This document shows, in pieces, positions 54,601 through 61,183 of a stretch of 64,000 nucleotides of DNA. Made by a program: the position numbers and the translations under genes. The DNA is taken from NCBI GenBank assembly GCA_020636675.1, contig JACJXK010000007.1, positions 1-64,000 on the forward strand, in the 5' to 3' direction. The notes beneath the pieces were generated by a model, which saw only the letters and a program-made list of their open reading frames with translations, did no database searches and was not told the origin of the DNA. This DNA comes from Prevotellaceae bacterium (GTDB taxonomy: Bacteria; Bacteroidota; Bacteroidia; Bacteroidales; Paludibacteraceae). Numbering within the stretch: the first letter of the stretch is position 1; each line of letters opens with the position of its first letter.

Positions 54601-54821
54601 GCATAACCAACGAAAGAAAAGACCAAAGTCTGACCATCAGAGACCTCAATCTCATACTTTCCATCCAAATCAGTAGTCATACCTTGGGTGGTACCTTTGA
54701 TGACTACATTCGCACCCGGAAGTTCCCCATCCGAATCCGACACCGTACCCTTTATGGTACGGGCTGAAATCAGCCCGAATCCAGTAAGGAGCAGTGCTAA
54801 AGACATTAAAAATTTTCTCAT
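51660..54821 (-). CDS. SusC/RagA-family TonB-dependent transporter
   Basis: A 1053-residue outer-membrane beta-barrel that imports oligosaccharides using TonB energy. After a signal peptide (MRKFLMSLALLLTGFGLISA) comes a carboxypeptidase-regulatory-like domain (TIKGTVSDSDGELPGANVVI onwards), the TonB-box region DEVVVVGYGVQKK near 99-111, a plug domain with VRGTSSLTGSNEPLYVVDG and ATAIYGARAANGVIMVTT, and the barrel, ending in RMFVFGLNLDF. No N-terminal STN or anti-sigma-interacting extension is present, so it is not of the transducer type. It begins the susC-susD-SGBP operon. Confidence 0.95.
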   Translation of the reverse strand: MRKFLMSLALLLTGFGLISARTIKGTVSDSDGELPGANVVIKGTTQGMTTDLDGKYEIEVSDGQTLVFSFVGYATQEIKVSAKTSSVLNIKMKTDDKVLDEVVVVGYGVQKKSDLTGSVSGVREDKLKETVAASVDQALQGRVSGVQVTNSSGQPGEASSVRVRGTSSLTGSNEPLYVVDGMPIGSGMQSSGSNPLAAINPADIVSMEVLKDASATAIYGARAANGVIMVTTRKGKNGDAKISYSGQLMVSEVSKKLDMMNLKEYSQFYNDPLVISAFSGTPDSYDYTQNLNYLGEGTDWQDEIFRTAIGHQHQLSISGGSEKTQYAYSFGYLNQEGIVLNTDYERFNGRVNLENQTKSWLRTGITMAYAHSNQTKQKGFELPNANVLGSLGSSVGSTDEGNPVIQSLKQKPSNSPYDMDGNYADVIGNTNSGIKMNPIMTAKTNAIYITNDNVQGNAFAQIQFMKELTWRNEFGMDYTGGEETQFASKEVARKENQITGVNRFNMYWRGMSSLTYNKRFNDKHSGSLMLATEINKASWHGVSLHKSDMMDDSMVDPDNQNFGLGTTEEISGYKGSVQMISYLGRLNYNYADRYLLTATGRYDGSSTLSKDNRWGFFPSFSLAWRINQEHFIQESSANDWISNLKLRAGYGETGNAGTGINYLTTYSQDENSMVYYQTQWLNEDLIWETNWQLNAGLDLGLFNNRISASFDFFLKRNKDLIVQAEPGSSLAATNDGYTKPADINIGSIENKGFDITINTVNIDTKIADLPFQWTTDLNFSKVKNEVVELGGMKKESSAYSKSAQRYVSISCEGEAPGMFYGYKTDGIIQNTAQLNEKVRTSGTSVGDLNFVDINDDGVIDANDKTFIGNPNPDFTFGFGNSLSYGNPNTSGVWTLSVFLNGSYGNDIFNLLKMNLEGLDETGVNYLSSALDFARVATDPDTKEQYVVNSGTDVPRPTTNAQINATVVSDRYVEDGSYLRIQNVALSYTLPKRWTDKMHVSNLKLSANVQNVYTFTNYSGYNPEVANSNAMLQGVDSATYPSPRMFVFGLNLDF

Positions 54822-54889
54822 TACTAACAGATTATAATTAATATTAAATGATTATTAGAAAATTCTCTACCCATTTATCAAAAATTGTA

Positions 54890-54898
54890 GCAAATATA
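54890..54898 (-). promoter_or_regulatory. Putative -7 box for the susC operon
   Basis: The minus strand reads TAtaTTTGC, a full match, predicting a start near 54883 and a leader of about 62 bases. The expected -33 position has only a weak match, which would suit an activator-dependent promoter. Confidence 0.5.
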
Positions 54899-55426
54899 GT
54901 TTATTAAAAATAATTACACACTATTTATTTCTTTAAAAAATACGTGCTTTTAACTAAAATATTATGTACTTGGGATCTCGTTCCTATCATATTTACACCA
55001 TCTTTTCAGTAATCAGCTGGAAATCAAGATTTGTATATCCATTTATTCTTTTGTTAATACTAAGTAGTCGTTTCGTTTGGCATTTCTAAATTTGTGTATC
55101 AGTGCAAAAACCAGTTGAGCGCATCCACAACGCTTAACATTATTAAACATAAAAATAGACAACATAAACAAACATATCCGTAAGAGGACAAACAAATTAC
55201 ATGCCACAATTTTTACGAAAAAAACAAAAAAAACACTTAGCCATAAACACTGCAAAATTAAAAAAGTTCAGTCCTTATTACAAGAATTTCCATCTTTTTA
55301 TGAGTTATACTTAACACCCGAACTCTTCATTCAAGATTCACATACGTCAAAAACATCTTCATCGGGGCTGCGAGAACAACAACGACATTCTGATATTCCG
55401 GGGGACGGACCTTCCTCCACAAAAAA

Positions 55427-55455
55427 AGCTACTCCGAACAAGTATCGAAGTAGCT
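55427..55455 (-). terminator. Minus-strand intrinsic terminator with no gene before it
   Basis: AGCTACTCCGA (55427-55437) pairs with TCGAAGTAGCT (55445-55455) with one wobble pair; a run of seven T follows on the minus strand. No coding gene lies upstream on that strand before cysS, so it must end a non-coding or leader transcript. Confidence 0.65.
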
Positions 55456-55462
55456 CAAACCG

Positions 55463-55496
55463 GCAAAAATATGCTTTATTCAATCAGACTGCCAAA
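55463..55496 (-). promoter_or_regulatory. Consensus promoter facing the terminator
   Basis: On the minus strand TTTG (55496-55493), a 21-base spacer and TAttTTTGC (55471-55463) match both boxes. The predicted start near 55456 is the first base of the hairpin at 55427-55455. Confidence 0.55.
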
Positions 55497-55729
55497 CCTA
55501 AACAAACAAATAATATCATCCTCTTTTACAAGGAATCAGGACAGCTTCCGAATCTTGATTTCAGCGTCTTTTGCCAGTTTGATTAATAACCAATTAACAT
55601 TAACTATAACCAAAAGACATTCAGAACATCAAAATCAGGAATCTCTTCCTTTCCAATAAAGATAGCCATTTGATTTCCCAAATCCCATTTTTATAAGAAG
55701 AATTAATATGCCTAAAATCAATTATTTCT

Positions 55730-55738
55730 TAACTTTGC
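55730..55738 (+). promoter_or_regulatory. Putative -7 box for cysS
   Basis: TAacTTTGC matches TAnnTTTG and lies 56 bases before the cysS ATG, leaving a leader of about 49 bases. No clear -33 box. Confidence 0.55.
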
Positions 55739-55793
55739 GCCAAAGAAGTCAAAGGATATTCCTCCATACTTCTCCCTTTAATTTTCTAAAAGA

Positions 55794-57260
55794 ATGGAAC
55801 ACAAACTGAAAATTTACAATACACTAAGCAGAAAAAAGGAGGTTTTCACCCCCATCAACTCTCCTTATGTAGGAATGTACGTATGCGGACCCACGGTCTA
55901 CGGAGATGCTCATCTAGGACACGCCCGTCCTGCCATAACATTCGACACGCTATTCCGCTATCTAACCCATCTGGGTTACAAAGTCCGTTATGTCCGTAAC
56001 ATAACCGACGTAGGCCACTTGGAGCACGACGCTGACGACGGCGAAGACAAAATAGCAAAGAAAGCCAGGCTGGAGAAACTGGAGCCAATGGAGGTGGTTC
56101 AATACTACCTTTTACGCTACCATAAGGCGATGGAGAGACTAAACGTACTGCCACCAAGCATAGAACCACATGCATCGGGTCACATCATCGAACAGATCGA
56201 ATTTGTAAAGAAGATTTTGGATGCCGGATTTGCATACGAAAGCAACGGGTCCATTTATTTCGATGTAGAAAAGTATAACAAGAGATATAACTACGGCAAG
56301 CTCTCCGGAAGGAACATAGAAGAGTTACTGGAGACAACCAGAGATTTGGACGGACAAAGCGAAAAACACAAAAGCGTAGACTTTGCCTTATGGAAAAAAG
56401 CCGCACCAGAGCATATCATGCATTGGCCGTCGCCATGGAGCGAAGGCTTCCCCGGTTGGCATTTGGAATGTTCGGCAATGGGAACCAAATATTTGGGCGA
56501 AGAGTTCGACATTCACGGAGGAGGCATGGACCTCATGTTCCCCCACCACGAGTGTGAGATAGCTCAGTCTACCGCAGCATTGGGAAAGGAAACCGTCCAC
56601 TATTGGATGCACAACAACATGATTACCATAAACGGACAGAAGATGGGAAAATCACTTGGAAACTTCATCACGCTGGACGAGTTTTTCCAAGGCAGCCACA
56701 AACTGCTGGAACAACCCTATTCCGCAATGACCATCCGCTTCTTCATCTTGCAAGCGCACTACCGTAGCACGGTCGACTTCAGCAATGATGCGCTACAGGC
56801 TTCGGAGAAAGGATTCGTCCGATTAATGGAAGGATACAACAGGCTGCTGAAATTGAACCCGTCAGACAAAACGACCATCGAGATTTCCGGACTAAGAGAG
56901 AAATGCGAGGATGCCATGCAAGACGACCTCAACACGCCTATCGTCATCTCCCATCTGTTTGATGCGACGAAGGGCATCAATACCGTTTACGACGGCAAGG
57001 GATCAATCACCGCAGAAGACCTTGAAGAACTGAAATCCGTATTCAAGCTTTTCGTTGAGGACATTCTAGGTCTGCTCCGTGAAGAGAACGGTGGCGCAGC
57101 CAGCGACGCTTACAAGAAAGCCATCGACCTTTTGTTGGAAATAAGACAAGAATCCAAGGTAAAGAAAGATTGGGACACGGCGGATAAAATCAGAAAACAG
57201 TTGTCTGAATACGGTTTTGAAATAAAAGACGGAAAGAACGGTTCTGAATGGACCTTATGA
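55794..57260 (+). CDS. cysS: Cysteinyl-tRNA synthetase
   Basis: A 488-residue class I synthetase that charges tRNA-Cys. The zinc ligand Cys and HIGH-type motif are in VCGPTVYGDAHLGHARP (about 30-46), a further zinc site is in GWHLECSAM with Cys and HGGGMDLMFPHHECE, and the KMSKS motif is KMGKSLGNF (about 282-290). The C-terminal helical anticodon domain is complete. Single gene between its own promoter box and a terminator. Confidence 0.97.
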   Translation: MEHKLKIYNTLSRKKEVFTPINSPYVGMYVCGPTVYGDAHLGHARPAITFDTLFRYLTHLGYKVRYVRNITDVGHLEHDADDGEDKIAKKARLEKLEPMEVVQYYLLRYHKAMERLNVLPPSIEPHASGHIIEQIEFVKKILDAGFAYESNGSIYFDVEKYNKRYNYGKLSGRNIEELLETTRDLDGQSEKHKSVDFALWKKAAPEHIMHWPSPWSEGFPGWHLECSAMGTKYLGEEFDIHGGGMDLMFPHHECEIAQSTAALGKETVHYWMHNNMITINGQKMGKSLGNFITLDEFFQGSHKLLEQPYSAMTIRFFILQAHYRSTVDFSNDALQASEKGFVRLMEGYNRLLKLNPSDKTTIEISGLREKCEDAMQDDLNTPIVISHLFDATKGINTVYDGKGSITAEDLEELKSVFKLFVEDILGLLREENGGAASDAYKKAIDLLLEIRQESKVKKDWDTADKIRKQLSEYGFEIKDGKNGSEWTL

Positions 57261-57279
57261 CATTCCGGATAGAGGAATA

Positions 57280-57313
57280 AAAAAGGTTGGGTTCCCAAGA
57301 ATCCAACCTTTTT
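57280..57313. terminator. Bidirectional terminator between cysS and the porin gene
   Basis: AAAAAGGTTGG (57280-57290) and CCAACCTTTTT (57303-57313) form an 11-base stem with A/T-rich ends that give T tracts in both directions. Confidence 0.82.
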
Positions 57314-57359
57314 TATTGCACACAAAAGAAATTTCGGGAACCGAAACCCCTTTGTTCTA

Positions 57360-58772
57360 TTAAAATCTCCAACCTACTGTTGCCATAATGTTTGTACTGA
57401 ACAATGACTCCTTAGAGATAGGTTCTGCTATTGGCAAATAGTCAAAGAAATACTCCTTCTGATTTTTAAACACCAATGCGAAGTCGGCATAAAAAGACTT
57501 TCCTTTATATCCTAGACCTCCCGTATAATACATGGCCTCGCGCGGCAATGCCACTGAATAGGTAGTGTTATAGACTTCACTCAAAGCCTCATCTACAGGC
57601 TTAGTTACGTAAGCAAATCCAAGACGTCCGGAAAATCCGTTCACAATCGCAACTTCAGTACCAACCTTGAACGTATGCGTCTTTTTCATATACTCATTGA
57701 TAATATCTTTCTCTTCATCAAAATCAAAAGATCCGTCAGACAAACGCATCGCACCATAATCCTCATATTGGTACTCCAAGCCAACCAGAGCACGTTTTCC
57801 TATGATGAAACCAAGACTTCCCTGAAGTTTGAGTGGTGTCTGCAAATCGTATTCCGTCTCGCTCCAATATATTTCAGTATTATGGCTCTGATTATTATAA
57901 TCCATGTTTGTGTTTGTGTACTGGTCCACATTATAGAATGTAGGAGTATGGAAAGCCACACCAACCCTCATGAAGTCAGTAATACGGCCAATAGCTCCGA
58001 ATTTGAAGTTAAACCCAGTTCCTTTTGCCTCATAATATTCATCCTTATACCAATCACCCTGTCCATTCAATCCATATTCGTCATAGCTTGATGTTTGCGT
58101 ATAATCAATATTTACAAAGCCGACACCCACGCCCCAATAGAACCGATTACTGATATTCATACCATAGGATATGTTCCATTCATCCAAAGCTCCATCTTCT
58201 TTAAATTTTATTCTTCTATCTACATACTCATCTTTTAAACGGAACTGAGACGTAGCCGACACATCCTTGCCATTTTCCTCCTGTGCATCTATCAACCCTA
58301 AATCTTTCCCCGCACCAAAAACCTTATCAGTTGCCAAATCAAAGAAATCTTCGGTCATCGAATGATCCCATCCATTTTCACGGAATGTGTAATAGCGTTT
58401 GAAATTCCTCAATCGGTTATAAGAAACACCCAAAGAAGAGGTGACATACCCTTTTTTGTGCCCGCTTTTCCCGAAGTTCAACACAAAAGCGAAGTTGTTG
58501 ATGTTAAACCCTACCGACTTGTCGTCTGTAACGTAAACGTTAGGCGTCAAAGTAAGGTCACAACTACGATACACACCCAATCCGGCAGGATTGTCTTTCA
58601 ACACCGTAGCGTCAGCTCCCAAAGCACCCAAAGCACCACCCATAGCGGAGTACCGAGCCGTTCCCATAATGGGATCTGTCTTTGCCAAGTTCAACGCATC
58701 ATAAGCATTTTGCGCATTTGCGCCCGCCGCCGTCATCAAAAATCCGGCCGCCAACATCTTGAATTTATTCAT
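57360..58772 (-). CDS. OmpP1/FadL-family outer-membrane transporter
   Basis: A 470-residue outer-membrane beta-barrel with a signal peptide (MNKFKMLAAGFLMTAAGANA). The N-terminal plug-like segment ARYSAMGGALGALGADATVLKDNPAGLG (about 39-66) is the signature of the FadL/TodX family, which carries hydrophobic compounds across the outer membrane. The remainder shows repeated amphipathic strands and ends in FSTNIMATVGWRF, with terminal Phe as the usual barrel-assembly signal. Substrate unknown. It lies downstream of the Ser-rich protein gene with a hairpin between. Confidence 0.88.
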   Translation of the reverse strand: MNKFKMLAAGFLMTAAGANAQNAYDALNLAKTDPIMGTARYSAMGGALGALGADATVLKDNPAGLGVYRSCDLTLTPNVYVTDDKSVGFNINNFAFVLNFGKSGHKKGYVTSSLGVSYNRLRNFKRYYTFRENGWDHSMTEDFFDLATDKVFGAGKDLGLIDAQEENGKDVSATSQFRLKDEYVDRRIKFKEDGALDEWNISYGMNISNRFYWGVGVGFVNIDYTQTSSYDEYGLNGQGDWYKDEYYEAKGTGFNFKFGAIGRITDFMRVGVAFHTPTFYNVDQYTNTNMDYNNQSHNTEIYWSETEYDLQTPLKLQGSLGFIIGKRALVGLEYQYEDYGAMRLSDGSFDFDEEKDIINEYMKKTHTFKVGTEVAIVNGFSGRLGFAYVTKPVDEALSEVYNTTYSVALPREAMYYTGGLGYKGKSFYADFALVFKNQKEYFFDYLPIAEPISKESLFSTNIMATVGWRF

Positions 58773-58795
58773 ATTGTCCTATTTTTCTGATTAAA

Positions 58796-58838
58796 ATCCG
58801 TATGGGAGACCCTATTCTTAAGGTTTTTCCATACGGAT
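58796..58838 (-). terminator. Hairpin between the Ser-rich protein gene and the porin gene
   Basis: ATCCGTATGG (58796-58805) and CCATACGGAT (58829-58838) are perfect arms around a 23-base loop; on the minus strand TTTTAATC follows. It lies 39 bases after the Ser-rich gene stop and may terminate or attenuate. Confidence 0.5.
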
Positions 58839-58876
58839 GAAATATTGTTCCTAAAATAACATCTTCTATTTAAGTT

Positions 58877-60001
58877 CTATCGTCCTCTGCTTCCACCAGA
58901 ACTGCGGGAAGAACCTCCCCCACTAGAACCCCTCGATGACGAGGAGCTGCCAGATGAGTAGCTGGAACCTCGGGAAGAACCTCTTGAGGACGAACTGCCC
59001 GATGAGTAGCTAGAACTACGGGAAGAGCCACCGCTACTATAGCTAGAGCCACGAGACGAAGATGAGCTGCCACTACTATTAGATGACGAGCTTCCTGACG
59101 AACGCAAAGATCCGGAAGAGCTGCCACCTCTACTTGAAGAAGACGAAGAAGACCTCACCGAAGAACGGGAAGACGAGTTTACGCTACCTCGGCCTCCACT
59201 ATTGGTTCTCGATCCGCCTCTATACCCCGAACTGCTTCCATTATAGGAAGGCCTAGTACTAGATGGAGAGCCGCTCCTCAAAGAAGGAGAGCCAGACCTT
59301 CCGGAAGAACGGACAGTAGACCTCCGTCCATTTGCATAATTACCTGCACGGTTGGAAGGATGCCTCATGCTACGATAATACGGACTGTACGAATGGTTAT
59401 ATCTCGACGGTCTGTATTCGTAACCGCCTCCATAATAATGGGGATGGTGGTGATGCGAATAATATCCACATCCATAATAGCCGCCCCAATAATGGCGGTA
59501 CGGATAGCCATAATAGCCGTAAGAAGGATAACCGTAAGAGTAATACCAAGGCGAATAATATGCGCCCAAGTACCATCCATTGTAACCTCCATACCCCATA
59601 TAAGTTGGGTAATATGCGCCATAACCCACATACACATTTGTGACAGAACCATTGGAAGCATAAGAAGCTTCCTCGTTTTCCGTCTCATATATGTTCAAAT
59701 CGGCTTCATGATACTTATTCAGACGACGGGAATATACATAATCATCGTCATCGTCTACAATAATAGTATCATTGTATGCAATTTCCTCAGCATAATCATA
59801 ATCATCATCCTTTTCACTTTTCGTGCTTTTACGGGTAATGATTTTTTTTGTCTTTTGTGCCCTTAGCTCCTCCTGAATCTTATCAGCCTCCGCATTTGCC
59901 TCGTCTTCCGTGATATACATATCGTCTTGGGAATAGGAGACCATCGGCTGCAAAAGCAGGATGGTAAGGAACACAAACCATTTTGTCATTCTGTTTTTCA
60001 T
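58877..60001 (-). CDS. Secreted low-complexity protein (acidic, then Tyr/Gly/His-rich, then Ser/Arg/Gly-rich)
   Basis: A 374-residue protein with a signal peptide (MTKWFVFLTILLLQPMVSYSQ; the first four residues MKNR may precede the true start at the second Met). It has three zones. Residues 25-115 are charged and acidic (DDDDDYVYSRR). Residues 120-215 are built of Tyr, Gly, His and Pro (GYYGYPYRHYWGGYYGCGYYSHHHH). Residues 225-374 are almost only Ser, Gly and Arg (RSSSYSSGSSSSRGSSRGSS). No Cys pattern, catalytic motif or family domain is seen. Similar conserved Bacteroidales proteins exist with unknown role. It could be an adhesive, surface-matrix or metal-binding protein; this is speculation. 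Confidence 0.7.
   Translation of the reverse strand: MKNRMTKWFVFLTILLLQPMVSYSQDDMYITEDEANAEADKIQEELRAQKTKKIITRKSTKSEKDDDYDYAEEIAYNDTIIVDDDDDYVYSRRLNKYHEADLNIYETENEEASYASNGSVTNVYVGYGAYYPTYMGYGGYNGWYLGAYYSPWYYSYGYPSYGYYGYPYRHYWGGYYGCGYYSHHHHPHYYGGGYEYRPSRYNHSYSPYYRSMRHPSNRAGNYANGRRSTVRSSGRSGSPSLRSGSPSSTRPSYNGSSSGYRGGSRTNSGGRGSVNSSSRSSVRSSSSSSSRGGSSSGSLRSSGSSSSNSSGSSSSSRGSSYSSGGSSRSSSYSSGSSSSRGSSRGSSYSSGSSSSSRGSSGGGSSRSSGGSRGR
58886..59330 (-). repeat. Degenerate Ser/Gly/Arg codon repeat inside the low-complexity gene
   Basis: The sequence is dominated by short units encoding Ser-Ser-Gly, Ser-Arg-Gly and Ser-Ser-Ser. Codons vary (AGC, TCT, TCC, TCG, AGT), so it is a protein-level repeat rather than a simple DNA tandem repeat. 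Confidence 0.6.
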
Positions 60002-60130
60002 ATCTTGTCCTCCAAAGTTTTGTTCTACAATTCATTTTCCGGTCACATACCGCACGTTTGTATATAAACAAACTACACCTTCATTTATTTTATAACAGTC
60101 TCTAATTTTCAGTTTTACCTACTTTTTTTG

Positions 60131-60153
60131 TATCTTTGCGAAACACAAAGATA
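60131..60153. promoter_or_regulatory. Interlocked promoters for prmA and the low-complexity gene
   Basis: TATCTTTG (60131-60138) and its reverse complement CAAAGATA (60146-60153) form a perfect 8-base inverted repeat with a 7-base spacer. Each half is a -7 box: plus strand TAtcTTTGC for prmA (start near 60146, with TTTC at 60107-60110 as an imperfect -33 box) and minus strand TAtcTTTGT for the low-complexity gene (start near 60138). Confidence 0.6.
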
Positions 60154-60269
60154 AACAAAAAACTAACAACCAACGTCATATGCCACTTTTTGTATACAGT
60201 TAGGCTGTTGTTTTTTATTTCTTTTTAGACTTCCATTTTAAGAAAACGTTTAATCGTACATTGCAAATT

Positions 60270-61109
60270 ATGGATTATTTGGAATTTTTTTTCAGATACG
60301 ACAAAGAAAAAGACTACATCGGCGATCTTTTGTCTGCCGAGTTGGGAGAAATCGGGTTTGAGAGTTTCGTCAAAGGCGAAGATGGGTTGACTGCTTATAT
60401 TCCACAGAATATTCTGGACGAAGCTCAACTTAAGAACTTATTGGACAACTTCCAATACGCAGACAATATCCCTTACGAACACAAACTGGTGAAGGGCCAA
60501 AATTGGAACGAAGAGTGGGAAAAGCATTATTTCCAGCCTATTATCATGGGCAACGAATGCGTCATCCACAGCACATCACACAGAGACATCCCCGCCGCAA
60601 GATACGATATTCTGATTGACCCTAAAATGTCTTTCGGAACCGGCCACCATGAGACGACATCTCTCATGCTCGGCGAAATACTAAAAGCCGACATGAACGG
60701 GAAATCACTTCTCGACATGGGCTGCGGAACTGCCGTATTGGCCATTCTAGCCGCCAAACGAGGTGCCAACCCTATCCTCGCCATCGACATAGACGAATGG
60801 GCATACGAAAACGCCATCAAGAACATCTCTCTCAACAAAGAGAGCAACATACGAATAGAAAAGGGAGGTGCCGAGCTGTTGGGAAAAGAGAAATTCGACA
60901 TCGTACTCGCCAACATCAACCGGAACATATTACTTCATGACATGCACGCCTACGCCGCTTGCATGAACTCGGGGTCCGAGCTCTTCATGAGCGGATTCTA
61001 CAAGCAAGACATTCCGGTTGTCGACGACGAAGCCAAGAAACACGGACTAAAGCTCATCTCTTTCGAAGAGAAGAACTCATGGGTGGTAGTTCGCTATAAA
61101 AAGGACTAA
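60270..61109 (+). CDS. prmA: Ribosomal protein L11 methyltransferase
   Basis: A 279-residue SAM-dependent enzyme from ATG 60270 (MDYLEFFFRYDKEKD); a TTG three codons upstream is also open. PrmA trimethylates ribosomal protein L11. The N-terminal domain binds L11, and NWNEEWEKHYFQPI is a family landmark. The catalytic domain has FGTGHHETTSLML, motif I LLDMGCGTAVLAILAAKRGA and the motif IV-like ANINRNILL. Full length. The leader contains the interlocked promoter and a T-rich stretch. Confidence 0.95.
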   Translation: MDYLEFFFRYDKEKDYIGDLLSAELGEIGFESFVKGEDGLTAYIPQNILDEAQLKNLLDNFQYADNIPYEHKLVKGQNWNEEWEKHYFQPIIMGNECVIHSTSHRDIPAARYDILIDPKMSFGTGHHETTSLMLGEILKADMNGKSLLDMGCGTAVLAILAAKRGANPILAIDIDEWAYENAIKNISLNKESNIRIEKGGAELLGKEKFDIVLANINRNILLHDMHAYAACMNSGSELFMSGFYKQDIPVVDDEAKKHGLKLISFEEKNSWVVVRYKKD

Positions 61110-61183
61110 GAATTGCGGACAAATTGAGGTAGCCGTTCCGTCTTCATTCATCCGTCTTCCTCTATTCAATAAATTCTAACTGT

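Larger units (their letters stand above)
54822..55793. other. Long AT-rich intergenic region between susC and cysS
   Basis: About 970 bases. It contains the susC -7 box (54890-54898), the promoter-hairpin element at 55421-55496 and the cysS -7 box (55730-55738). Frames such as 55043-55255 (minus) and 55471-55659 (plus) lack family features and coding composition. No regulator gene of the HTCS, ECF/anti-sigma or AraC type is found here, although SusCD loci often have one. Confidence 0.6.

Noticed and set aside
55043..55255. 70-codon minus-strand frame upstream of susC
   Set aside because: AT-rich stretch whose translation is a run of Phe, Leu and Val without a family; no ribosome binding site or promoter placed for it.
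58886..59330. Repetitive DNA considered as a CRISPR or tandem repeat array
   Set aside because: Units are irregular, lack spacers and stay in frame with a Ser/Gly/Arg-rich coding sequence.
60180..60203. Seven-codon leader peptide (MPLFVYS) before prmA followed by a T-rich stretch
   Set aside because: No regulatory codon run and no convincing alternative hairpins; the T stretch is not preceded by a stable stem.
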